A DNA stretch of 15,316 bases from Actinomycetales bacterium UBA1383 (GCA_002305415.1 DBQX01000045.1:1-15316); one strand, 5' to 3'; numbered from the stretch's first letter, positions 6,268-13,950 are shown. Notes: generated from the letters alone by a model not told the origin. Translations and numbers: made by a program.

Positions 6268-9200
6268 CGGAAGAGCGCCCCCTCGAAGTCGTCGGCGGCA
6301 TCCTCGGAGACCGTGGCCAACTCCTCGAAGGACACCGGCGCCACCGTGGACACCCTCAGCTCCCGGCACCGCGCGAGCCCCACGCCGCCCACGTAATCCT
6401 CCAGCACCTGGAGCAACTTCAGTGGCGTCGCGAGGATCATGTGGAAGCCGAACTCCCGGAAGATGTCCATCGCCATCCGGGTGAAGGTGGCGTCCGCCTT
6501 GTCGAAGGCCTCGTCGAGCACGATCGAGCCGAAGGTGGGCACGTCCTCTCCGTCAGCCGTGAGCTGGTAGCGCAACGCCGCCGCGAGGCAGAAGATCACC
6601 AACTTCTGCTTCTGGCCGCCGGAGAGCCCGGACCCCGAGTCGTGGACGTTCACCACTGTGCCCGTTGCGTCGATCTCCTCGGCGATGAAGCTCATGTGCC
6701 GCCGCGTGTCGAGGCAGAGCGACTGCCACGCGCGATCCGCGGTCTCCGACGAGGTCAGCCGGCTCATGAGCCCCCGCATCAGCTCGAAGCGCGACTCGGC
6801 CGTCTCCCGGTCCACTCCGGACCATGTGTCCGAGGCGATGGTGTTCAGGTCCCGGAGGAACTGCTTCGCCGCCTCCGGCCGGCAGTCGACGGGCTTGATC
6901 CGCAGGTGGCGCCCCTCGTCGAAGACGGATCGCCGCAGGGAGTCGTTCACCGGGCGGATGCGCTCGCGGATCTCGTTCGGGGCGCGGCGGATCTCGTTCG
7001 CGAGCTGGCCCACGTTGCGGCGGGACTGGCTCTCCAGAAGGTCGAAGAAGCGCTGCTCGAACTCGGGGAGGCGGTCCGCGACGAGCCGGGCGTGCACCTC
7101 GAGGAAGCCGCGCACGTCGCTCGCCGTGGGCGTCAGGTCCGCCGCCGCGGCGGGCCAGCGGTGCTGGAAATCCCGCGCCACCTCGGCGATCGCGCGTTCG
7201 GCGGCGGCCAGCCCGTTCTGGGCGTCCTGCAACTCGTGGGCGAGGCCGCGGGCCACCTCCATCGCGGCATCCCCGATCGACTCCACCGTGACCACCCGGT
7301 TCCGGCGGGTGCGGGCGAAACGTTCCTCCAGCGCGCGGCGGTGGGTGTCCGGAAGGACCTCGCCCTCCTCCCCGAGGTCGGCGAGCACGCGCGCGTAGCC
7401 CTGCAGTGCGGCCTCCGCCGCCGCGAAGGCCGTGTCGGCCGCACGCAGCTCGTCCTGGATGCGGCCCAACTCGGCCTCCGCCCGTTCGACGGCGTGCCGT
7501 GCTGCCCGCAGGTCCCCGTCGGTGGCGAGGAGAACGTCGAGAGCAGCCGTCGCCGCGGCGAGCGACGCCTCGGCGCCGGCGACGTCGAGATCGCCCCACC
7601 CGTAGCCGGCGAGCCGGGCCAGGGCCCCCAGCCGCCGTTCGGCGCGGTCGCGCCCCTCCTCCGCCTCCTGGATCCGGGCATCCAGCTGGGCGATCCGTGC
7701 CCGGGCCGCCCGCGTCTCCTCGAGGAGCAGTTCCAGCTTCGCGGTGTTGTCGAAGCCGAGGACCCAGTGCTCGCGGTCCTCCACGGCCCAGCGGTCGTCC
7801 TTCTCGTAGCGCCGGTGGCCCCGCTTGACCTGACCGGCGCGGGTGACGCCGCGCTCCACCTCGCGAAGGCCGTCCGGGTGGTCGACGCACGCGTAGTCGT
7901 AGGAGTCCGCCAGCTTCCAGTGGAGCCACTCCGCCATGGAACCGGCAGCCACCTCCACACGGTGCACCACCGAGTCCTCGCTTCTCGGCCGGCCAGGACC
8001 CGGCACCTGCCGGGGCACCACCTCGATCACGAGCCGCGCCCCGAGGTGGAGCGCGTCGACGGCCCGCACGACGGCGTCGCGATGCGCCTCGGGCACCAGC
8101 AGCACCCGGGAGAGCGGGCGGAGCACCCGCTCGATCGCCCCCGTCCAGTCGGCGTATTCACGGCGGACCTGCAACAGCTCACCGGCGAAGGGGAGGGCGG
8201 AGACCGGGACGCCGCTGCGCTCGGCGACCGCGGTCCGGGCGAGCAGGAGCCGGTGGTCCATGTTCGATCGGTTCCCGCGCAGGGACTCCACCTGCGCCCG
8301 CACGTCGCGCTCACGCCGTCGGGCCTCGTGGAGCTCGCCGCGCAGCGCCTCGACGCGCTCCCGCTCCGCCGCCAGGTCCCGGTCCCGCACCTCGGCCTCG
8401 CGGCGCCCCTCGGCGAGCAGTTCGGCGAGTTCGGCCGCCGACTGCGGCATCTCGATCCCGACCTCGCCCAGGTCGAGGGCCACGCGCGCCCGGGTGGACT
8501 TCCTCTCCGCCACCCGGTCGCGCAGGCGGGCCACCTCCGACTCCTGGGACGACAGGGCCGCGCCGCCCTTCTCCATCACCGCGAGACGGGCGTTGTCGAG
8601 GGCGGACTGCGCGGCGCGCAGGGCCGCCACCGCTGCCGACCGGCGCTGCTCGGCCTCGCGCAGGTCCACCTCCGCCTGGTCGTGGGCCTGCCGGGCGAGC
8701 CGGCGCCTCCACGCGGTCGTGAACGGACCGAGCGCGTCCTGCAGTGCCGCCGCGAGCCCGGCCGCCTGTTCCTGGTCGTCCCGGGTGCGTGCCAGTGGCA
8801 GCAGCTGGGAGAGGTGCGCGATCTGCTCACGCGCCTCCACGACCTGCCGGTGCGCCTCGGAGAGGTCGCCGAACTGCTCCACCGCGGACTCCACGAGTCG
8901 CGTGGTCGTGGGCTCGTCGAGCATGTACGTGCGGAACAGCTCGTCGAGGCTCCCGAGGTTCTTCGCCGACTGCGTGCGGTGGAGCAGCAGAAGCGCGTTC
9001 GGCCCCGCGATCCCGAGGATCCGGCAGAACCGTGTTGCGAACCCCGAGTGCTGGGTGAACACCTGGGCGGAGGGCCACTCCTTCTTGAGCCGGCGTACCT
9101 CCAGCCCGTTGCGTGCCACGTCCTCCAGGCCGAGCAGGCTCACCGGCTCCCGGAAGATCGCGCTCACCTCGGACACCTCGGCCGGGGTCGAGGCGCCCCG

Positions 9201-9602
9201 CCGCAGGTGGAAGAGCTTCACGAGATTGACCACCTGGCCGGACCCGTTCCCGTACGCGAGCTGGATCCCGCTCCACGTGGCGCCGGTGCGGAGGAAGTCA
9301 CTCGTGACCTCGCCGGTCTCCTCGTCCGGGTGGCGGCGCCAGGCGCCTCGGATGTAGGTGACGTGGGACCGGTCCCGCCCGCCCGTTCCGTCCCCGGCCG
9401 CGGCGTTGAACCGCAGCTTGCCGCGCGGGGTGAGTACAGCGGAGATCGCGTCCACCACCGACGACTTCCCCGAACCGGAGTGCCCCGTCAGCAGGTAGCC
9501 CTTGCGCGCCACGTCGATGACGTGGTGGTTGCTGAAGGTCCCCCAGTTGACCAGCTCGATGCGCTCGAGCCGCCACTGCCCCGGGTGGGTCGCCGTCGTC
9601 AT
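6264..9602 (-). CDS. jetC: Wadjet defence system SMC-like ATPase JetC
   Basis: The 1112-residue protein is an SMC/MukB-like ATPase. The Walker A GHSGSGKSS is at 40-48. Long Ala/Glu/Arg-rich coiled coils lie at about 250-445 and 620-740, flanking a globular hinge-like part at about 465-620. The signature LSGGQKQK is at 993-1000 and the Walker B IVLDEAF at 1027-1033, with Asp1030 and Glu1031. In known Wadjet complexes JetC dimers with JetA and JetB extrude DNA loops using ATP, sense small closed circles and present them to JetD. The length is typical. The ATG overlaps the jetB stop (ATGA), with GGGGAGGA just upstream as ribosome binding site. It overlaps jetD by 4 bases at the other end. No frameshift or missing motif was seen. 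Confidence 0.95.
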   Translation of the reverse strand: MTTATHPGQWRLERIELVNWGTFSNHHVIDVARKGYLLTGHSGSGKSSVVDAISAVLTPRGKLRFNAAAGDGTGGRDRSHVTYIRGAWRRHPDEETGEVTSDFLRTGATWSGIQLAYGNGSGQVVNLVKLFHLRRGASTPAEVSEVSAIFREPVSLLGLEDVARNGLEVRRLKKEWPSAQVFTQHSGFATRFCRILGIAGPNALLLLHRTQSAKNLGSLDELFRTYMLDEPTTTRLVESAVEQFGDLSEAHRQVVEAREQIAHLSQLLPLARTRDDQEQAAGLAAALQDALGPFTTAWRRRLARQAHDQAEVDLREAEQRRSAAVAALRAAQSALDNARLAVMEKGGAALSSQESEVARLRDRVAERKSTRARVALDLGEVGIEMPQSAAELAELLAEGRREAEVRDRDLAAERERVEALRGELHEARRRERDVRAQVESLRGNRSNMDHRLLLARTAVAERSGVPVSALPFAGELLQVRREYADWTGAIERVLRPLSRVLLVPEAHRDAVVRAVDALHLGARLVIEVVPRQVPGPGRPRSEDSVVHRVEVAAGSMAEWLHWKLADSYDYACVDHPDGLREVERGVTRAGQVKRGHRRYEKDDRWAVEDREHWVLGFDNTAKLELLLEETRAARARIAQLDARIQEAEEGRDRAERRLGALARLAGYGWGDLDVAGAEASLAAATAALDVLLATDGDLRAARHAVERAEAELGRIQDELRAADTAFAAAEAALQGYARVLADLGEEGEVLPDTHRRALEERFARTRRNRVVTVESIGDAAMEVARGLAHELQDAQNGLAAAERAIAEVARDFQHRWPAAAADLTPTASDVRGFLEVHARLVADRLPEFEQRFFDLLESQSRRNVGQLANEIRRAPNEIRERIRPVNDSLRRSVFDEGRHLRIKPVDCRPEAAKQFLRDLNTIASDTWSGVDRETAESRFELMRGLMSRLTSSETADRAWQSLCLDTRRHMSFIAEEIDATGTVVNVHDSGSGLSGGQKQKLVIFCLAAALRYQLTADGEDVPTFGSIVLDEAFDKADATFTRMAMDIFREFGFHMILATPLKLLQVLEDYVGGVGLARCRELRVSTVAPVSFEELATVSEDAADDFEGALFR

Positions 9603-10240
9603 TCGTCCTCCCCGTCGTCATCGTCCATCGCACCATCACCGTCCGCGCCACGTGACGCGCCGTCGCCGGCGATGCGCCGGAACTCGGCGTGGATGGCCGC
9701 CACCTCGTCCGCCCCGAGGACGAGGCGCAGGACCGGGGAGATCTCGAACCGGCCCTCGGTGGAGGTGCGTGCCAGGATGCCGTACTTCTCGAGCTTCGTG
9801 ATGGTGGCGTTCACGCGCTTGCCGAACAAGGCCGGATCGCCGCGATCCTTGCCGTGGTAGACGCCGAGCTGGTCGCCGAGTTCGTCCGATCCCACGATGA
9901 CCCGCTCCCCCGGCGCGGCCCGCAGCAGGAGCTGGCGGAGGTGGAGAAGGGCGGCGGTATCGAGGAAGGTGAGCGGCGCCGTCCGCACCACCTGTGGCGT
10001 CTCGATCTCCGCCGTCACGTTGCGCACGAAGGCGATCTCGGACTCGCGGTCCACCACGAGGTCGAGGAACAGGTCCGCCAGGCGGGAGCGGATGGCGGCC
10101 TCGTCGTTCAGGAGCGCGGCCCACAGCCGGCCGTGCCGCCCCGAACTGAGGTGCGGTCCGCGCACGAGCTGGACGAGGGCGCGCCGCGACCCCTCGAGCA
10201 GGGTGCCCGAGTCACCGGGCCAGAGCGGGTGCTCGCTCAT
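9599..10240 (-). CDS. jetB: Wadjet defence system KITE-like subunit JetB (DUF4194)
   Basis: The 213-residue protein fits JetB, the MukE/KITE-like winged-helix subunit that bridges JetA and the JetC heads. DUF4194-like stretches include RLADLFLDLVVDRESEIAFV (53-72), APLTFLDTAALLHLRQLLLR (88-107) and a winged-helix-like RVNATITKLEKYGILAR at about 142-158. The last dozen residues are strongly acidic (Asp/Glu run); I do not know whether this is common in the family. The ATG overlaps the jetA stop by four bases and has AAGGAG 8 bases upstream, within the end of jetA, so translation is probably coupled. It sits between jetA and jetC, the standard order. Confidence 0.9.
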   Translation of the reverse strand: MSEHPLWPGDSGTLLEGSRRALVQLVRGPHLSSGRHGRLWAALLNDEAAIRSRLADLFLDLVVDRESEIAFVRNVTAEIETPQVVRTAPLTFLDTAALLHLRQLLLRAAPGERVIVGSDELGDQLGVYHGKDRGDPALFGKRVNATITKLEKYGILARTSTEGRFEISPVLRLVLGADEVAAIHAEFRRIAGDGASRGADGDGAMDDDDGEDE

Positions 10241-11688
10241 GCGATCGGCTCCTTGAAGAGGTGGTGGGGGACGGTCCCGAGCTGCGTGGCCCCGGAGCGG
10301 GACACCCAGCGGACCGTCTCGCTCGAGCCGAGGGCGCTCGCGTGCTCCTCCGCCAGTATCAGCAGTCCCACCACGCTCGCCAGCCCCTGCGTCGCGGGCC
10401 GGCGATCGAGGACGTCCCCGATGGTGGCGGCACCGATCTCGCTCACCACCTCGGAGACGTTGCGGCGGAGCTCGGCCATGTCGATGTCCGACTCACGGGC
10501 GAGTGCGCGGATGTCCGCGATGTCGACGGCGTCCGGGACCGCCGTCGTCACGTCGGCCTGCGTCTCGCTGTCTGCCGGGTTGTGCAGGCGTAGCGCGGCG
10601 ATCGAGGTGAGCGGGACGGAGGTGAGATCGAGCGTGCGGTCGAGGCGGGTGAGGGGGCTGAGGCGGTCGGCGAGGGTGAGCATCGTACCCATGGCCTCCC
10701 GGACGGACGCGTTGAGCTGCCGGTCCTCCTGGAACTCGTGGCTCTGCACGAAGCGGCGCAGGCTCCGGGTGAAGGAGGTCATGACGTCGTGGATCTCGGT
10801 GCTCTGGTCCTGCAGGCTGGGGATAAGGCGGCGGAGCTGCCGGACCTGGGGGCGGGTGAGGGCCGCCGTGAAGTCACGCTGGAGGAGCGCCGCGACGTCT
10901 CCGTCCACCTGGCTCGCCTGTTCGGAGTCGAGGATGAGGGCGTAGAAGCCGTTGAAGCTGCGGCCGGCCTCGGAGTCCGCGAGGTGGTCCATACCGCGGA
11001 ACACCTCATCGAGGACCGTCCCGCGGGCTTCCGGCTCCTGGATGAGGCGCTCACGCAGGGCCCGGTTGAGCTCCTCGAGTTCGGCGCGGACCCGCGCGAA
11101 GTCCGCGGGAAGCTCGGCGGCGATGCCGAGGATGTCCCCCGCGCGCTCCGCGGCGCGCTCGTCCGGGAGGATCGCGATCTCCCCCGCGGACACCCGGGCG
11201 ATCTGCTCGTCCAGCCGGGCGCGCTGCTCGGTCAGGGCCGCGAGGCGCGAGGTGGCATCCGGGTCCGTCTCGACGGCCAGCTCGTGCAACTGGCGCAGGA
11301 TCGTGGCGAGGCGGGACTCGGTCACCACGGTGCGGGGCGCGGTGACCTGCTCGAGGAAGCGGATCGCGGTGAGGGCGCCGTCGGAGAGCTCGTAGGTCTC
11401 CTCGCGGGCCTCCTCGGCCGCGCGGCGGACCAGGAAACCGGCCCTTACCCACTCCGCGCAGTAGCCACGGGCGGTGAGGGGGAGCTCGAACCCGCGGTCG
11501 CGCAGGTCATCAAGGTCCGCGTCCATGTTCTCGAACAGCACCGGGGCCGCCACCCGCTTGTCCGGGCCGCCCAGGTGCTCCTTCAGGAGCGCGGCGATGG
11601 CCGGCGCGTTCTGGGCACGCAGCAGCCGGAGCGCGGCGCTCTCCGCGAGCGCTCGCTGCGTGGCCAACGCGGCCGTCACCGTGGACAT
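10237..11688 (-). CDS. jetA: Wadjet defence system kleisin-like subunit JetA (DUF3375)
   Basis: The 483-residue protein matches JetA of the DUF3375 type, the MukF-like kleisin that links the JetC heads. It is largely helical, with an N-terminal winged-helix-like region (about 1-110), a coiled region around 145-225, and a conserved stretch around FRGMDHLADSEAGRSFNGFY (about 229-248). A DUF3375 JetA with a DUF4194 JetB defines the type I Wadjet arrangement. It is the first gene of the four-gene operon. The open frame extends upstream to 12033, but ATG 11688 fits the family N-terminus. A -10-like TACCCT ends 7 bases before it with no ribosome binding site between, which suggests a leaderless transcript. 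An uncharacterised gene lies 65 bases upstream. Confidence 0.92.
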   Translation of the reverse strand: MSTVTAALATQRALAESAALRLLRAQNAPAIAALLKEHLGGPDKRVAAPVLFENMDADLDDLRDRGFELPLTARGYCAEWVRAGFLVRRAAEEAREETYELSDGALTAIRFLEQVTAPRTVVTESRLATILRQLHELAVETDPDATSRLAALTEQRARLDEQIARVSAGEIAILPDERAAERAGDILGIAAELPADFARVRAELEELNRALRERLIQEPEARGTVLDEVFRGMDHLADSEAGRSFNGFYALILDSEQASQVDGDVAALLQRDFTAALTRPQVRQLRRLIPSLQDQSTEIHDVMTSFTRSLRRFVQSHEFQEDRQLNASVREAMGTMLTLADRLSPLTRLDRTLDLTSVPLTSIAALRLHNPADSETQADVTTAVPDAVDIADIRALARESDIDMAELRRNVSEVVSEIGAATIGDVLDRRPATQGLASVVGLLILAEEHASALGSSETVRWVSRSGATQLGTVPHHLFKEPIA

Positions 11689-11701
11689 GATTCTGAGGGT
11701 A
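11689..11701 (-). promoter_or_regulatory. Probable leaderless -10 element of the Wadjet operon
   Basis: On the minus strand TACCCT (11701 to 11696) fits the actinobacterial TANNNT -10. It is followed by CAGAATC and then the jetA ATG, with no Shine-Dalgarno sequence. A TTGGGT 15 bases upstream (11722 to 11717) is a poor -35 candidate. The surrounding GCTACCCTC recurs before the gene at 12347. Confidence 0.45.
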
Positions 11702-11753
11702 GCCGGGGACGCTGACACCCAACCCGGCGCGGTCGGAGGCCGGGCTGTTGCGG

Positions 11754-12347
11754 TCAGTCCGCCTCGGTGCCCATCAGCTCCCACAGCGCGTCCTCGAACG
11801 CGATGCAGATCTCCAGGACTCCCGCCACGAGCTCGCGCGTCTCCTCCGGGGAGAGATCCCACCGGTCCCGCAACGGTGGCTGCGGCGGGATCGGCGCGAC
11901 GGCAGCCCGGATGATGCGCGCGTGGCCCGCGGGCAGCTCCCAGTCGTTCTCGATGTCCCGAAGAGTCTCGGCGAGGACGAAGCGAGCCGGTCCCTCGGTC
12001 TCCTCCAGGACGGCGACGGCGGCCTCCAACCACGTGTCGTCGTCGCCCGCCTCGACCTCGTCGATCAGGTAGTCGAACAGGATCATGCCCGCGGCCGCCA
12101 GCACGGGGACGTGCTGCTCGTGGTCGTCGAACGGCAGCGCGATCGCGCGATCCACCAGGCGCATCGCGCGGGGCCGGTCGGTCCTCCAGTGGCGCAACGC
12201 CTTCGAGAGAAGGTTCTGGGCCGCCGTCATGAGACCGAAGCTGAACCGTTGGAGCGTCCGCCCGGAGACGGCGTCGATGTCGCCGAACGCTCGGTTCGCC
12301 CGCTCGCGGAAGTACGCGTCAAGCTGGTCCATCATCTGCTCGTCCAC
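11754..12347 (-). CDS. Uncharacterised acidic helical protein upstream of jetA
   Basis: I do not recognise this 197-residue protein. It looks soluble, helical and acidic, with no signal peptide or membrane helix. Notable stretches are the N-terminal MDEQMMDQLDAYFRERANRA, a central Arg-rich then Asp/Glu-rich part (LSKALRHWRTDRPRAMRLVD, then FDDHEQH), and a C-terminal helix ending IAFEDALWELMGTEAD. The open frame continues upstream to 12698, but that extension is Gly/Ala-rich and overlaps the divergent gene. GTG 12347 is preferred because TACCCT ends 7 bases before it, exactly as at jetA; ATG 12335 and 12332 are alternatives. It lies 65 bases before jetA on the same strand, so a link to the defence operon is possible but unproven. 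Confidence 0.7.
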   Translation of the reverse strand: MDEQMMDQLDAYFRERANRAFGDIDAVSGRTLQRFSFGLMTAAQNLLSKALRHWRTDRPRAMRLVDRAIALPFDDHEQHVPVLAAAGMILFDYLIDEVEAGDDDTWLEAAVAVLEETEGPARFVLAETLRDIENDWELPAGHARIIRAAVAPIPPQPPLRDRWDLSPEETRELVAGVLEICIAFEDALWELMGTEAD

Positions 12348-12360
12348 GGCTCCGAGGGTA
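12348..12360 (-). promoter_or_regulatory. Probable leaderless -10 element of the 197-residue protein gene
   Basis: On the minus strand TACCCT (12360 to 12355), CGGAGCC and GTG 12347 follow one another. The hexamer and 7-base spacing are the same as at jetA. The GGAG here is too close to the GTG to be a good ribosome binding site. Confidence 0.45.
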
Positions 12361-12401
12361 GCTCCCCCCGCGCGGGCGGACCCGACGTCACCCAACCGGC
12401 G

Positions 12402-12413
12402 GATACTGGACGA
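12402..12413 (+). promoter_or_regulatory. Probable leaderless -10 element of the second deazaflavin oxidoreductase gene
   Basis: GATACT (12402-12407) is followed by GGACGA and the ATG at 12414. It is back-to-back with the minus-strand promoter at 12348-12360, with only 41 bases between the two hexamers. Confidence 0.45.
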
Positions 12414-12893
12414 ATGGCAATGGTCGATCGCCGCCCCAGCCGCATCACCCGCGCTTTCCTCCGCGCGCCCGTGTACCTCTACCGCGCCGGCCTCGGGCGC
12501 CTTCTCGGCACCCGCTTCCTCTATCTCGTCCACCAGGGCCGCACCACCGGCCGGCGCCGCGACACCGTCCTCGAGGTGGTCCACCTCGACGAGCGGGTCC
12601 CCGAGGCCGTGGTGGTCGCCGCGTGGGGGAAGCGCAGCGACTGGTACCGCAACATCATGGCCGCTCCCCCGCGCGAGGTCTGGGTGGGCCGGTACCACTG
12701 GACCGCCCTACGGTTCCGGGTCCTGGACGCGGACGACGTCGTCGCCGTCCTCACCGACTACGGCCGCCGCCACCCCCGCGCGTGGCGTGCGCTCGCCCCA
12801 CGCCTCGGCCTCGACCGCGAGCTCACCCCGACGACGGCGCGCGCCGCCGCCGCCCGCTTCCCCGCGATCGCGTTCCGCCCGGCGTCCCGCTGA
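12414..12893 (+). CDS. Second deazaflavin (F420)-dependent nitroreductase-family protein
   Basis: The 159-residue protein belongs to the same broad split-barrel family as the first gene of the window but is clearly diverged. The hallmark region is VHQGRTTGRRRDTVLEVV at residues 39-56, and the WYRN segment lies in WGKRSDWYRNIMAAP (71-85). The family binds F420 or a related flavin, though some members have lost catalytic function, and the substrate is unknown. The ATG at 12414 fits the leaderless pattern; the next in-frame ATG, two codons on, is also possible. The gene is divergent from the 197-residue protein gene and 31 bases upstream of the DUF2905 gene, with which it may be partly co-transcribed. 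Confidence 0.78.
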   Translation: MAMVDRRPSRITRAFLRAPVYLYRAGLGRLLGTRFLYLVHQGRTTGRRRDTVLEVVHLDERVPEAVVVAAWGKRSDWYRNIMAAPPREVWVGRYHWTALRFRVLDADDVVAVLTDYGRRHPRAWRALAPRLGLDRELTPTTARAAAARFPAIAFRPASR

Positions 12894-12912
12894 GCACCCA
12901 CCCACCGACCAG

Positions 12913-12924
12913 CAGAATGGACCC
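12913..12924 (+). promoter_or_regulatory. Probable leaderless -10 element of the DUF2905 gene
   Basis: CAGAAT (12913-12918), GGACCC and ATG 12925 follow in order, matching the hexamer-GGA-NNN-start form seen at trmO and the second deazaflavin gene. Confidence 0.4.
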
Positions 12925-13137
12925 ATGGGACGCGAGCTGGGACCGGTGCTGGTGGGGATCGGCGTCGTCGTCGTGGTCATCGGGCTGCTGGCCTGGTCCG
13001 GCGGACTGCCCTGGTTCGGCCGACTGCCCGGCGACATCCGGATCGAGGGCGAGAACACCCGGCTCTACATCCCGTGGGTCTCGATGCTGCTGGTCTCCGC
13101 CGTGATCAGCCTCGTCCTATGGTTCTTCCGGCGCTGA
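12925..13137 (+). CDS. DUF2905 family small membrane protein
   Basis: The 70-residue protein has two transmembrane helices (about residues 5-26 and 49-67). They are joined by the characteristic loop GRLPGDIRIEGENTRLYIPW (about 32-51), which identifies DUF2905. Members are widespread, short inner-membrane proteins with no known function. The length is exactly typical. The gene follows the second deazaflavin gene by 31 bases and appears to have its own -10 element. It is convergent with the TetR-family gene. Confidence 0.88.
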   Translation: MGRELGPVLVGIGVVVVVIGLLAWSGGLPWFGRLPGDIRIEGENTRLYIPWVSMLLVSAVISLVLWFFRR

Positions 13138-13160
13138 GACGGGACGCCGCGGGCACGGCG

Positions 13161-13204
13161 GTGCGAACCACGACAGCGGCCGGAGGAACAGCAGCGGTTC
13201 GCAC
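13161..13204. repeat. Inverted repeat between convergent genes
   Basis: GTGCGAACC (13161-13169) and GGTTCGCAC (13196-13204) are perfect 9-bp inverted arms separated by 26 bases. They lie between the ends of the DUF2905 and TetR genes. The structure could terminate both transcripts, but there is no T tract on either strand. Confidence 0.5.
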
Positions 13205-13226
13205 GGCGGGCACCTCTCGAACGGGG

Positions 13227-13249
13227 GTGGACTGACCGGTCGCAGTCAC
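13227..13249 (-). terminator. Possible hairpin at the end of the TetR gene
   Basis: CAGTCAC and GTGGACTG can pair with one bulged base around an 8-base loop, spanning the TetR stop codon. There is no T tract, so the terminator function is only possible. Confidence 0.25.
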
Positions 13250-13899
13250 TTGGGGTCCTCCCGTCCCGTCCGCACGGGCGACATCATCCCGGTGAGCAGC
13301 AGCGCCATCAAGATCTCGCTGCGCCTCACGAGGTCCGAGCCGAGGCTCGCCAACTCGGAGTAGTCCTCGACACCGCTGAAGGCCGCGAAGATGGTCTCGG
13401 CGATCTCGCGGGCATCGAGATCGTCACGGATTGTTCCCTCCCGCTGGCCGCGCTGGATCACTGCCTCGATCGGGTCGATCCAGAGGAACAGCGAGGCCTG
13501 CAACTGGGGCGCGAGGTCGGGGCGCGCCGCGATCAGGTCGGGGACGAGGCGCCCGATCGCCCGCAGGCTCCGGTTGCGGCTGTAGGACTCCACCACCCGG
13601 GCAGCAAGACGCTGCGCCTGCTGGGGCGCTGGGGTGCCATCGCCGTCGTCCAGGGAGACCGCCGCGGTCCACTGCGCACGCAGGTCATCGACGACGGCGA
13701 CCGCGAGTTCCTCCTTCGACGGGAAGTGGAAGTAGAAGGCGCCCTTCGTCAGGCCGGAGCCGGCGATCACGTCATTGAGCGAGGTGCCCGCGAAACCGTC
13801 CTGTGCGAAGGCCTCGGCCGCGCGGTCCAGGATCAGGCGCCGCGTCTGGGCCTTGCGCTCCGCCTGAGTCCTTGGGCTTGGTGGTGCATCGGTTGGCAT
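13246..13899 (-). CDS. TetR-family transcriptional regulator, possibly gamma-butyrolactone receptor-like
   Basis: The 217-residue protein has an N-terminal TetR helix-turn-helix (about residues 15-62), with SLNDVIAGSGLTKGAFYFHF at 40-59 followed by PSKEELAVAVVDD. This wording, and the C-terminal pattern around FSGVEDYS and DLVRRSEILMALLL, resembles the ArpA/ScbR group that senses gamma-butyrolactone-type signals. Assignment to that group is inference. The ATG at 13899 begins the normal TetR N-terminus, while the longer frame to 13965 runs through the operators. Its promoter carries two palindromes, one covering the -10/-35 spacer, so autorepression is likely. A remnant of a transporter gene lies on the other side of the operators, perhaps the former divergent target. 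No ligand-synthesis gene is in the window. Confidence 0.88.
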   Translation of the reverse strand: MPTDAPPSPRTQAERKAQTRRLILDRAAEAFAQDGFAGTSLNDVIAGSGLTKGAFYFHFPSKEELAVAVVDDLRAQWTAAVSLDDGDGTPAPQQAQRLAARVVESYSRNRSLRAIGRLVPDLIAARPDLAPQLQASLFLWIDPIEAVIQRGQREGTIRDDLDAREIAETIFAAFSGVEDYSELASLGSDLVRRSEILMALLLTGMMSPVRTGREDPK

Positions 13900-13905
13900 G
13901 TCTCG

Positions 13906-13934
13906 ACGGTAGTACCGACTAGTTGGTATGTCAA
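13906..13934 (-). promoter_or_regulatory. TetR gene promoter, leaderless
   Basis: On the minus strand TTGACA (13934 to 13929), a 17-base spacer, TACCGT (13911 to 13906) and CGAGAC lead directly to ATG 13899. This is a near-ideal sigma-70-type promoter, with transcription predicted to begin at or next to the A of the start codon. Confidence 0.65.
13913..13928. promoter_or_regulatory. Operator 1 of the TetR-family regulator
   Basis: TACCGACTAGTTGGTA is a near-perfect 16-bp palindrome (one mismatched pair) that fills the spacer between -35 and -10 of the TetR promoter. Binding here would block RNA polymerase. It shares the TACCGAC and GGTA ends with operator 2, located 22 bp away. Confidence 0.65.
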
Positions 13935-13950
13935 TACCGACCAGACGGTA
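13935..13950. promoter_or_regulatory. Operator 2 of the TetR-family regulator
   Basis: TACCGACCAGACGGTA is a second copy, with perfect ATACCG/CGGTAT ends around a 6-base centre, directly upstream of the -35. Centre-to-centre distance to operator 1 is 22 bp, about two helical turns, placing both sites on one face of the DNA. It also sits immediately before the transporter remnant. Confidence 0.62.

Noticed and set aside
6123..9860. Plus-strand open frame of 1245 codons opposite jetC
   Set aside because: It mirrors jetC and the ends of its neighbours. The product is His/Arg/Leu-rich without motifs, as expected for an antisense shadow of a GC-biased gene.
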